Shown here piece by piece: positions 1 through 9,479 of a stretch of DNA of 64,000 nt; the stretch's first letter is position 1; every line of letters begins with the position of its first letter. Made by a program: the position numbers and the translations under genes. The notes beneath the pieces were generated by a model. That model searched no databases, was not told the origin of the DNA, and saw only the letters and a program-made list of their open reading frames with translations. Location: positions 1 to 64,000 of the forward strand of contig WEDG01005202.1 of assembly GCA_017591395.1 (NCBI GenBank). Direction: 5' to 3'. The stretch is from Schistocephalus solidus. Its lineage: Eukaryota; Platyhelminthes; Cestoda; Diphyllobothriidea; Diphyllobothriidae.

Positions 1-1814
1 TATTGTACTTCGTTCAGGTTGCGTATTGCTAAAATCATGCCTCGCGCAACGGAAAACTGGGAATGTTTTTGGTTTGCTGATTATGCCAAATAAAACCAAG
101 AAGTGCTCATCACCGTCTCCCTTTTTCTGTGTCGATCAATACGCGCTTCTGTCTATGTCACTACACAGGTAACGGCTGCTGGTTTGGCTCTAGAGGGCCC
201 AAGGGACAATGGGACAAGTGAGTCGTCTAGAACATCGGAGTGTGCCCATCGTATATGGTTTATATAACATATAGAAAAGGTACTGTCATACTGTTCGTGT
301 GGATTTTAGGAAGACCATTGCATTTTAGATCAAAAATCGTTACGATTTTGAGCCTCTAATAAACGCAATCTGGAGCTATGGCTGGTTAATGCTTTTTATA
401 AGCCAGAAGTGCCCATTCCAGTCTCTTTTTCTTTGTTGTTAATACGATTATTTCTATGACACTAGCTAGTTTACAACTGGTGGTTTGGCTCGAGAGGGAG
501 CCCTAAGGCACAGCGGCACAAGTGAGTTGTCTAACACGTCGGAGAGCGCATATCTGACATGGTTTATATACCCAATCTTAAAGGGAAAGTAATAATGCTT
601 GTGTGAAAGTTTGTAGATTATTCCGCACCGATCAATATCGTTGTGAAATCATGCCTCGTGCAACGGAACACTAGGAATGTTTATGGTTTGCTGATTATGC
701 CAAACAAACCAGAAGTGCTCATCAGTGTCTCCCTTTTCTGTGTCGTCAATACGCTTCTGTCGATGTCACTACCCAGATAACGGCTGTTGGTTTGGCCCAA
801 GAGAGAGCCCGCAGGCACAATGGGACAAGTGAGTCGTCTAGCACGTCGGAGAGAACCAAGAAGTGACTATCACAGTTTCCCTCTTTGTTGTCGTCAATAC
901 GTTTTTGTCTATGTCACTATCCAGTTAACGGCTTCTTGTTTGGCTCTAGAGAGAGCTCCAAGGCACAACGGGACAAATGAGTCGTCTAACATATGGAAGA
1001 GTGCCCATCTTACATGGTTTATATACCCACTCGAAAGGTTAAGGTCATCCTGCTCGTGTAGCATTTAGTAGAACGTTGCAATTCGATCAAAAATGTTCAA
1101 ATTCAAGCCTCGTGCAACGCTCACCTGGGGTATTTTATGGCTGGATTATGATGGCTAATAAGCAAGAAGTGTCAATCCCAGTCTCCTTTCTTTGTTTGGA
1201 ATACGATGCTATTTAGGTCAATATCCAGATAACGGCTGCCGGATGTGCTCAAGAGAGAAACCCAAGGCACAACAGGACAAGTGATTAGTATAACACGTCA
1301 AAGAGTGCCCAATGGAAGAGGTCAAGTCATCGTGCGCGTGAGGCATAAGGTAGAGCGTTGCACTTCAAAGAAAAAAGGTTACGAGTTCGAGCCTAGTGCA
1401 AAGCAAAACTGGGGTTGTTTATGGATGGATGATAATATCTTATAAACCGGAAGGGCAAATCCCAGTCGCTTTTCTTTGTTGGCAATACGATTCTGTCTAT
1501 GTTACTAGCCAGTTAATGGCTGCTGGATGTTCTCTAGAGAGAGCCCTAAGAACAACAGGACAAGTGAGTCGACTAACACATCTGAGAGCGCCCTTCTGAC
1601 ATGGTTTATATACCCAATTGAAAAGGTAATATCATCATGTTCGTGTGAAGTTTGTGGATCGTTGCACTACAATCAAAAATGTTTCGAGTTTGAGCCTTGT
1701 GAAATGCAAACCTGTGGTTGCTTATAGCTGGATGATGATGGCTTATAAGCCAGAAGTGCCAATCCCAGTCTCTTTTTATTGGGAATACGATTCTATCTAT
1801 GTCACTAGCAAGCT

Positions 1815-3280
1815 TACGGCTGCCGGATGGGCTCTAGAGAAAGCACTAGGCACAACGGGAAGAGTGAGTCGTCTAAAATATGGAAAAGTGCCCATCTCAC
1901 ATGGTTTATATACCCTCTCGAAAAAGTAAAGGCATAATGCTCTTGTCGCATTAAGTCGAGCGTTGCAATTCGATCAAAAATGTTGCGAGTTCGAGCCTCG
2001 TGAAACGCTAACCTTGGGTATTTTATAGCTGACTGATGATGGCAAAGAAGCAAGTGACAAACCCAGTCTCTGGAATACGTTTCTGTCTATGTCAATATCC
2101 AGTTAACGGCTGCTGGATGTGCTCAAGAGAGATCCCTAGGCACAACGGGACAAGTGATTAGTCTAAAACGTCAAAGAGTGCCCAACTGACATGGCTTATA
2201 CACCCAATGGAAGAGGTCAAGTGATCGTGCGCGTGGGGCATTAGGTAGAGCGTTGCACTTCAAAGAAGAACTTCCGTGCAATGCAAACCTGGGGTAATTT
2301 ATGGCTGGCTGATGATGGCTTATAATTCATAAGTGCCAATCCCAGTCTCTTTTTTTTGTTGGGAATACGATTGTGTCTATGTCACTACCCAGTTAACGGC
2401 AGCTGGATGTGCTTTAGAGAGAGCACAAGGCACAAATGGACTAGTGAGTCGTCTAACACATCGAAGAATGCCCAATCAAAAAGGAAAAGTCACCGTGCGC
2501 GTGTTGCATTAGGTAGAGCGTTGCAATTTGATCAAAACCCTTTCGAGTTCGGGCCTAGTGCAACGCAACGCTGGGGTGGGTTTTGGCTGTCTGGTTACGG
2601 CTAATAAGCTAGATGTGCTCATTTTAGTATCCCTTTGTTAGCAATAAGAAACTTTCTATGTCACAAGCCAATTTACGGCTGCTGGATGTTCTCTAGAGAG
2701 AGCCCTGAGGCACAACGGGACATGTGAGTCGTCTAACACATCGGAGAGCGCCCATTTGACATGGTTTATATACACAATCGAAAAGGTAATATCATCATGT
2801 TCGTGTGACAGTTGGTGGATCGTTGCACTGCAATCAAAAATGTTTAAAATTTGAGCCTTGTGAAACGCAAACCTGTGGTTGTTCATGGCTGGATGCTGAT
2901 GGCTAATAAGCCAGAAGTGCCCAACACAGTCTCCCTTTTCTTTGTCGTCAATAAGATTCAGCCAATGTCACAAGCCAGTTTAAGGTAGCTGGATGGACAC
3001 AAGTGAGTCGCCCAAAGCAAAACGGGACAAGTGAGTCGTCTAACATACCAAAAGGTACCCAGCTGACATGGTTTATATACCCAATCGAAAAGGTAATATA
3101 ACATTTTCGTGTGGAATAAGGTAAATCTTGGCACAGCAATCAAAAATATTTCGATTTTGAGCCTTGTGAAACGCAAACTTGGGGTTGTTAATGTCTGGCT
3201 GATGCTGGCTAATAAGCCAGAAGTGCTCATTCCAGTCTCATTTTCTTTGTTGTCAATACGAATGTATCGATGTCACTAGC
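1815..3280. repeat. Higher-order satellite unit 1 (E-A-B-C-D)
   Basis: Five diverged monomer types follow each other. E (1815) has GGATGGGCTCTAGAG and a CTTACGG start. A (2104) has AGTGATTAGT and a TGCACTTCAAAG block instead of GCAATTCGATC. B (2395) has CAAATGGACTAGTGAGTC. C (2671) has GGATGTTCTCTAGAG and GGATCGTTGCACTGC. D (2981) has a duplicated GGACACAAGTGAGTCGCCC segment. Monomers of one type in different units resemble each other more than their neighbours, which is the mark of a higher-order repeat. A partial earlier run E (927), A (1231), C (1515) precedes it with B and D missing. Confidence 0.7.
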
Positions 3281-4519
3281 CAGGATAGGGCTGCGGATGG
3301 CCTCGAGAGAGATCCCTTGGCACAAAGAGACAAAAAGTCGTCTAGCATATTGGAGTGCAGCCATCTGTCATGGCTTATTTACCCAATCAAAAAGGTTATG
3401 CCATCGTGCTCGTGAGGCATAAGGTAGAGGGTTGCACTTCAAACAAAAACGTTCGAGTTCAAGCCTCTTACAATGCAAACCTGAGGTTGTTTGTGGCTGG
3501 CTGATGATGGCTTATAATTCAGAAGTGCCAATCCCAGTCTCTTTTCTTTTTTGGGAATACGATTATGTCTATGTAACTACCCAGTTAACGGCTGCTGGAT
3601 GTGCTCAGGAGAGAGCACTAGGCACAAATGGACTAGTGAGTCGTCTAACACATCAAAGAATGCCCATCTTACATGGCTAATATAACCAATCAAAAAGGAA
3701 AAGTCACCGTGCGCGTGTTGCATTAGGTAGAGCGTTGCAATTCGATCAAAACCCTTTCGAGTTCGGGCCTAATGCAACGTAACGCTGGGGTGGGTTTTGG
3801 CTGTCTGGTTAGGCTAATAAGCTAGATAGGCCCAGTTTAGTCTCACTTTGTTAGCAATAAGAAACTGTCTATGTCACAAGCCAATTTACGGCTGCTGGAT
3901 GTTCTCTAGAGAGAGCCCTGAGGCACAACGGGACATGTGAGTCGTCTAACACATCGGAGAGCGCCCATTTGACATGGTTTATATACCCGCTCGAAAAGGT
4001 AATAGTCATCATGCTCGTGTGCTCGGTTGAGTAGGATCGTTGCAACTGCAATCAAAAATGTTTCAGTTCGAGCCTCGTGCAAACTGCTAACCTGGGGTAT
4101 CATGGCTGGCTGATGATTGCTAATAAGCCAGAAGTGCTCAATCTCAGTCTCCCTTTTATTTTGTCGTCGAATACAGACTTTAGCCTATGTCACATAGCCG
4201 AGTTTAATGGCTAGCTGGATGGACACAAGTAGAACGCCCAAAGCAAATCGGGAGACAAGTGAGTCGTCGAGCATACCAGAAAGCGCCAGATCTGACATGG
4301 TTTATATTCCCAATCGAAAATGGTAATATCATCATGTTTCGTGTGGCATTTTGTTGAACCGTGCATGCAATCAAAAATATTTCGATTTTGAGCCTTGTGA
4401 AACGCAAACCTGTGATTGTTTAAAAGCTGGATGATAATGGCTTATAAGCCAGAAGTGCCATTCCCAGTCTCTTTTTCTTTGTTGGGAACACGATTCTATA
4501 CTATGTAACTAGCAAGCTT
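3281..4519. repeat. Higher-order satellite unit 2 (A'-B-C-D)
   Basis: Monomers at 3281 (A-like, keeps the TGCACTTCAAA block but has the ordinary GTCGTCTAGCAT segment), 3590 (B), 3885 (C) and 4203 (D) repeat the order of unit 1 without an E monomer. The C monomers of both units share GGACATGTGAGTCG, and the D monomers share the GGACACAAGT insertion. The missing E is best explained by unequal exchange that joined D directly to A. Confidence 0.65.
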
Positions 4520-5763
4520 ACGGCGGCCGGATGGGCTCTAGAGAGATCCCTAGGCACAACAGGCAATAGAGTCGTCTAACACATGAGAGAGTGCCCATCG
4601 TACATGGTTTATATCACCCAATCGAAAAGGTAAAGTCATCATGCTCGTGCCGCATTAAGTTAGAGCGTTGCAATTCGATCAAAATATTTTTTGAGTTCGA
4701 GCCTTTGCAACGCTAACTGGGGTATTTTATGGCAGGTGATGATTGCTAATAAGCAAGAATGTCAATCCCAGTCTCTTTTCTAAGTTTTGCAATACGATGC
4801 TGTCTTTGTCAATATCCAGTTAACGGCTGATGGATGTGCTCAAGAGGGAACCCCAAGACACAACGGGACGAGTGATTAGTCAAACACGTCAAATAGTGCC
4901 CAACTGACATGGCTTATACACCCAAAGGAAGAGGTCAAGTCACCGTGCGCGTGTTGCATTAGGTAGAGCGTTGCACTTCAAAGAAGAACGTTCGAGTTCA
5001 AGCCTCGTGCAACGCAAAGCTGGGGTTGATTATGGCTGGCTGATGATGGCTTATAATTCAGAAGTGCCAATCCCAGTCTCTTTTCTTTTTTGGGAATACG
5101 ATTGTGTCTTTGTCACTACCCAGTTATCGGCTGCTGGATGTGCTCTAGAGAGAGCACTAGGCACAAATGGACTAGTGAGTCGTCTAACACATTGAAGAAT
5201 GCCCATCTTACATGGCTAATATAACCAATCAAAAGGAAAAAGTCACCGTGCGCGTGTTGCATTAGGTGAGCGTTGCATTTGATCAAAAACGTTCGAGTTC
5301 AGGGCCATCGTGCAAACGCAACGCTGGGGTGGGTTTTGGCTGTCTGGTTAGGCTAATAAGCTAGATGTGCCCATTTTAGTCTCTCTTTGTTAGCAATAAG
5401 AAATCTGTCTATGTCACTAGCCAGTTTACGGCTGCTGGATGTGCTCTAGAGAGAGCCCTGAAAGGCACAACGGGCACAAGTGAGTCGTCTAGCACATCGG
5501 AGAGCGCCCATCTGACATGGTTTTATATACCCAATCGAAAAAGGTAATATCAGCATGCTTGTTTCTCATTAAGTAGAGCGTTGCAATTCAATCACAACTG
5601 TTTTCCAGTTCGAGGCCTCGTGCAATGTAACCTGGAATTGTTTTATGACTGGCTGATGATCGCTAATAAGCAAAGAAGTGTCAATCTTAGTCTCTTTTTA
5701 TTTTGTGTCAGATACGATGCTTTCTATGTCAATATCTAGCTAATGGCTAATGGATGGGCTCAT
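4520..5763. repeat. Higher-order satellite unit 3 (E-A-B-C)
   Basis: Monomers at 4520 (E), 4822 (A, AGTGATTAGT), 5123 (B, CAAATGGACTAGTGAG) and 5428 (C-like) repeat the order once more. They are followed by a short fragment at 5745 whose GGATGGGCTC resembles E. From about 4030 on, many single-base insertions relative to unit 1 break up otherwise matching blocks. Confidence 0.65.
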
Positions 5764-6132
5764 GAAAAATTATATCAACTGGTATACCAGTTACTGCAAA
5801 TTATTCTTCACTGGAAATAAGGTAAACTTACAAAATTTCAACTTTATTTATAGAATTAACCTTTAGATTTCGTCCTTTTGACGTAAATCTGCAAGAACTA
5901 AAATGAGGCTATGTGGGGTGAAAAAGTTTAAAACTGTATATTTCTCCCTTTTGTCAATTGCAATAATTGCAGGTGTGTGCAGCTGATAAAGAGGTAGAAA
6001 TACAATAAAATTTCAATAATTAAGCTAATATTTTCTACAGGAAACGAAAAAATCGGTTTGGAATTCGAGAATTCACTTATCTTCAAATTTGAACCAACCG
6101 CCTTCGACCTTGATCTTGAACTTGAAACTAAG
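5764..6132. other. Unique AT-rich spacer
   Basis: No gene or known element was recognised. The stretch separates the satellite from the first LINE fragment. From about 6040 an open plus-strand frame rich in Glu and Phe runs through the junction into the LINE fragment and stops at about 6173. It follows a pyrimidine-rich TTTTCTACAG that resembles a splice acceptor. Confidence 0.6.
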
Positions 6133-6497
6133 ACCTTCGTTCTCGAAGACTCTGACAAGGCAGAACTGCTTTAGTGCGTTCTTTGCAAATCATCTTTCGA
6201 TGGAATCTGAACCGGTTCCGACATTTCAGGCATCCTCATTTAATGTTATCAGCACCATTGATTTTCTCCATAGAACTAATTCGTAAGCAAATAATGCGTC
6301 AAAAAAACTCGCACTTTTCGGGGACTGACGGTATTCCAAACTCAGTTATTAAGAGAGTGCCGAGCTTTCCCCGATTGCTTAGCCATGTATTCTCAGTTTA
6401 TCTTTTAAACGGATTCTTTCCTGACTCATGGAAGACATATATTATTCTTCCTGTATTCAAGTCGGGAACTCGTTCGGACGTTAATAATTTTCGAGGC
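6133..6497 (+). mobile_element. LINE family A, older copy, 5' segment (interrupted)
   Basis: The sequence matches the ORF2 region just before and at the start of the reverse transcriptase: a block equivalent to FVLEDSDKAEL, then GTDGIPNSVIKRVPSFPR and SWKTYIILPVFKSG. It breaks off after the codons for NNFRG. The matching continuation (TPALAKLLEK) is found at 11909, so this segment and 11909-14022 are two halves of one element split by the copy at 6498-11908. It shares CTCGAAGACTCT with the copy at 36950 rather than the inserted copy, which puts it in the same subfamily as the former. The reading frame is broken by indels (extra T near 6171, extra A near 6301). Confidence 0.85.
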
Positions 6498-6835
6498 AGC
6501 TCGTTTGAAAGATAAGTGAAAGTTCTATTTTTTTCAGAATTTTCTTATCCAAAGCTTTAATTACTAACTGATTTTGTGATAAAAACTTTGCAATTTTAAC
6601 ACTCTATCAACTGCTTATACCTGTGGTGCTCGTCCACTTCTACAGGCGTTAACCTTTATAGTCAACGCTTTCAACCGATATAGCCTCGTTATTAGTCAGG
6701 TGGATCTGTTATACTAAGAAGTCTCTCAAGCAAGTATAAAGGTCCTTAGTTAAAATTTTGGAAAAAATATTTGTCGCAGAATATTATTCGACTGCTTTTT
6801 CCTAAGGTTGACCAAATTAAAGCCTCCTAGCAAAA
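6498..6835 (+). promoter_or_regulatory. 5' leader of LINE copy A1
   Basis: These 338 bases lie between the 5' junction of the inserted element and the ORF1 start. Full-length LINEs carry an internal promoter in this position, but I see no diagnostic motif. An in-frame TAA at 6818-6820 precedes the ATG at 6836, so that ATG is the first usable start. Confidence 0.5.
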
Positions 6836-8254
6836 ATGAGAACGAAAATCTCGGCTCGTCGCAAGCTCTCAGCCATTGCACCGAAGCGTTGCTTGGTTGC
6901 ATCAAGTAGTCACAGCAGTGATATGCATATGCAACCAATCGTTAAAGCTAAACAGCTTGATCTCTCTGCTTTACAAAACTGTAATGATTTTATGTTAAAG
7001 TTTGGATCAGTTCTCTCTATACTGGGAAACTTATTCGACGGTGACATCTCTGCTCTTCCCTCTCAGGAATGTCAGCGTCTGGATTCTCTCGTCCATTTGG
7101 TTGCCACTGAAACATCAGACCGACAGAAACGAAATTATAATTTTCTTTTAACAAATATTTCACGGGACAGACGACCCATTGACGTTGCCGTAAACTTCCT
7201 GTACTCGTGCGGTTTCGACTACAAAATAGCGGAGGCCAAACGCCTCTCCTCACGTAGCAAAAATTCACCTATATTAGTCACCCTTTTTTCACCAATCGAG
7301 GTGGACTCCATTTTTGCACAACGAGGTCACATTTCTCGTTATCTAGAAGATGCAAAATGTTTCCTTTGCCGGAATCTTACACCGATGGAGCGAAGGAATG
7401 TGTCTCCTCTCTTGCATATGTCTTCGGCCTCTCAATCCATTATCCATAAGTCTGGTCATGGCTATGCAAACCATAACGAGACGATACAGCAATCTCCTAT
7501 AGTGCCTGGTTCAAAAACCTTAACTTCAACTCCTGCTCTCCTTTCAACGAATCCACTAACGCCTTCTTCCTCGCGAATAGGAATTTCCAATGCAGTGGCT
7601 ATCAGCCATGTCGTAAGCCCACCTTTAATGTCAGTAACTCCGTCTAAAGTGCCAAGACCGACTGCTTTTCCGTTTCAACGTAGTTTTCCTTGTATTCCTA
7701 CTGTTGAATTAGTCAACAATACTGGGTCAAGTCCACCTCGTTCCCACTCCACGCTATCCACTCCAATCTCAGCTGTCCAATCTAATAAACTTATCAAAAA
7801 CCTGGGCAAGTCAAAGGATGCTCCAAACTTTAGTTCCAAAAAGACAAATGTTATTAAAGTTGGGAAACCTCCTAACCCTCTAGCAGCTACCATACATACC
7901 CAAAATTTCCTAAGCAATTATCCCAACCAATCAATTTCTCAGGCTGCCCCACTATTTAACCCTACCCCTTACGGTACCAGTTTTCCAAAACAATTTGTTC
8001 CGTTTTCAAATCTTATTCTCCCCCCATATTATTCCAATATTCCTCAAAATCCTATTTATAGGCCTCCTATTTTCGCTAACGCAGAAAATAGCCTTCCTCT
8101 CAATGGATACCACCCAAATATTTTTCTCTACAATAATCCTAATTTAGTAAGCAGTAACAGCTTAGCTAATTGTAGACAGCAGCCATTTTACTTTCCGCCA
8201 GCACCTACCTCTCTACAGTTTACTTCCCCACCACAAAGTCTTCCTTTTTTATAA
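6836..8254 (+). CDS. LINE ORF1 protein (intact, 472 aa)
   Basis: An uninterrupted frame of 472 codons gives a basic N-terminus, a folded-looking middle and a long Ser/Pro/Asn-rich tail. Residues about 95-185 resemble the conserved region of LINE ORF1 nucleic-acid chaperones: KRNYNFLLTNI, a SPILVTLFSP strand and an LTPMERR motif. Such proteins bind element RNA and accompany it to the genomic target. Residues about 200-470 are low complexity, rich in Pro, Ser, Asn and Tyr, with no predicted fold by eye. The start is the first ATG after an in-frame stop at 6818. The final codons, CCT TTT TTA TAA, form a possible -1 frameshift site into ORF2. It is the only long undamaged LINE reading frame here. 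Confidence 0.8.
   Translation: MRTKISARRKLSAIAPKRCLVASSSHSSDMHMQPIVKAKQLDLSALQNCNDFMLKFGSVLSILGNLFDGDISALPSQECQRLDSLVHLVATETSDRQKRNYNFLLTNISRDRRPIDVAVNFLYSCGFDYKIAEAKRLSSRSKNSPILVTLFSPIEVDSIFAQRGHISRYLEDAKCFLCRNLTPMERRNVSPLLHMSSASQSIIHKSGHGYANHNETIQQSPIVPGSKTLTSTPALLSTNPLTPSSSRIGISNAVAISHVVSPPLMSVTPSKVPRPTAFPFQRSFPCIPTVELVNNTGSSPPRSHSTLSTPISAVQSNKLIKNLGKSKDAPNFSSKKTNVIKVGKPPNPLAATIHTQNFLSNYPNQSISQAAPLFNPTPYGTSFPKQFVPFSNLILPPYYSNIPQNPIYRPPIFANAENSLPLNGYHPNIFLYNNPNLVSSNSLANCRQQPFYFPPAPTSLQFTSPPQSLPFL
8245..8251 (+). promoter_or_regulatory. Candidate -1 ribosomal frameshift heptamer TTTTTTA
   Basis: Read in the ORF1 frame, the sequence is T TTT TTA followed at once by TAA at 8252. This fits the X XXY YYZ rule for -1 frameshifting. 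Slipping back one base gives TTT TTT ATA AGT and enters the ORF2 frame exactly. That frame is open from 8176 but has no ATG until about 8330, which lies inside the endonuclease domain, so ORF2 has no obvious start of its own. I saw no strong downstream stem or pseudoknot by eye. A simple alternative is loss of one T from an originally continuous ORF1-ORF2 frame. Confidence 0.5.
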
Positions 8255-9000
8255 GTAACGATAACCCTAGTTTGGATACTCGTACTACGCTAGATGTCAT
8301 ATTACTTAATGCTAGATCTGTTTTAAATAAGATGGCGCAACTGAGAGTCATTGCTTTCGAGCTAATGCCCGATGTTTTATGTGTAACTGAATCTTGGACC
8401 CATCCCTTAATTTCCGACTCTTTGCTTGTCATAGACCAGTACGATCTCTACCGTCAAGACCGCATTAGTAAGCGTAGTGGTGGTTGTCTACTCTATATTA
8501 AAGCTTCATTTAAGAACTTCCCGTTTGATCTAGATGTTACGTCATTCTCTGGAAATTACTGCTTCGCATCCATTATCCTGTCGTCCAGGCAAAAGGCAAT
8601 TCTCGGATGTATTTACAACCCGCCTAATTCATCATCCGATGATGCAAAACTTTGTGAAATTTTTAAATTGATTTCGAAGTCCAATTTTAACATTAAAATA
8701 AACGCTGGGGACTTTAATTTTCCTGAAATTGACTGGATTTCAAACTTTTGTCAACTCAGATTTCAGCCTTTCCTCGATAGCATTAATTTTTCTAATTGGT
8801 CCCAGCTTGTCCGTTCTTCAACGAGAGAAAAGCATATTTTAGACCTGATTTTCACAAATGACATTGCTCCCCTCTTCGTTGATTTTAAGCAGGGCCTCTT
8901 CCAAAGTGACCATACACTAATTCACTGTTGCCTTCCGATTGTTTCATCGAAAAAGGTTAGTGCCGTTCGTACCTATCATGCTTTGACCTCGCAGATATGA
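8251..9000 (+). pseudogene. LINE ORF2, AP-like endonuclease domain (copy A1)
   Basis: This frame encodes the exonuclease/endonuclease/phosphatase-type nuclease that nicks target DNA for target-primed reverse transcription. Visible motifs in order are LLNARSVLNK (metal-binding Asn), VLCVTESW (catalytic Glu), the RQDRISKRSGGCLLYI core, GDFNFPEIDW (catalytic Asp-Phe-Asn), LDLIFTND and SDHTLI (catalytic Asp-His). The domain looks chemically complete. It has no upstream ATG; entry probably depends on frameshifting at 8245-8251. A run of three T at 8982-8984, where four would keep the frame, throws translation into a stop at 8998. The related copy at 37058 has five T there, so the ancestral length was probably four. 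Confidence 0.8.
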
Positions 9001-9479
9001 GCGTAATTAGTAACTTTTTTGACTCATTGGACTGGCAGAATCTCTCCTCCATGAACGACGCAGCAAGTCTTTGTAACTTCGTGTCAGTCGTTTCAAATAA
9101 CATCCTGTAGCTTGTGCCAACCAAAATAGTCAAGCCCTACGTCTCGGAATCAACCGTTCCTCACTTTCTTTTGCCACAACTAAAGAAATTGAAAAAGCAG
9201 TTGAAAGATCAATATACTAGTTCGTTATCTGTACATCTAAGGATCGCAGAGATTTTTGAATAAGCCTCTAAGATTCGTCTTGCACATGACAGACAGAGGG
9301 AATCTTGCGCACTCAGTGAGCCAAACTCTGCAAAATCTGTTGCTCAACTGTTCCGCCGTCGATCCTCCTCTAAACGAGGTTATGAAATTCCTCCATTACA
9401 AAATGAAGACAAGAACTTCGTTCTGGAAGGCTCTGACAAGGCAGAACTGTTTAGTGCGTTCTTTGCAAATCATCTTTCG
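9001..9479 (+). pseudogene. LINE ORF2 linker between endonuclease and RT (copy A1)
   Basis: Read in the RT frame, this matches the open segment at about 37063-37560, including blocks equivalent to LDSLDWQ, VPTKIVKPYV, RESCALSEPNSAKSV and ELFSAFFANH. Two nonsense changes break it here: TAG at 9108-9110 where the other copy has GAG, and TAA at 9261-9263 where the other copy has TTA. These are point mutations rather than frame errors, so they are genuine decay. Confidence 0.8.

Larger units (their letters stand above)
1..5763. repeat. Satellite array, about 300-bp monomer
   Basis: About nineteen head-to-tail copies of a roughly 300-bp unit fill this stretch. A landmark resembling ACGGCTGCTGGATG recurs near 171, 471, 778, 927, 1231, 1515, 1815, 2104, 2395, 2671, 2981, 3281, 3590, 3885, 4203, 4520, 4822, 5123, 5428 and 5745. 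Each unit also carries recognisable GAGTCGTCTAACACAT, CATGGTTTATATACCC and GAGCGTTGCAATTCGATC blocks. The copy starting at 778 is only about 150 bp long, so it has an internal deletion. The array begins before the window and stops abruptly near 5763. Short open frames in it are the same decayed peptide seen in shifted copies and are not proteins. The sequence shows the repetition directly; calling it a satellite is inference. Confidence 0.95.

Noticed and set aside
787..5195. Many 60-95-codon frames in the first 5.2 kb, some with similar peptides
   Set aside because: They are the same satellite monomer read in shifting frames on both strands, broken by indels. The similarity reflects DNA repetition, not protein conservation.
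1..5763. CRISPR-like or rDNA spacer array
   Set aside because: The repeat unit is about 300 bp with no short repeat-spacer alternation, no rRNA text and no cas-like genes. The genome is plainly eukaryotic.
6507..6835. Core promoter motifs upstream of ORF1
   Set aside because: TATA-like strings (TATAAAGG near 6735) are expected by chance in AT-rich DNA, and LINE promoters are usually internal and TATA-less.
7017..7268. Minus-strand frames opposite ORF1 (7017-7268, 7675-7917)
   Set aside because: Antisense shadows of an intact 472-codon frame, with no independent features.
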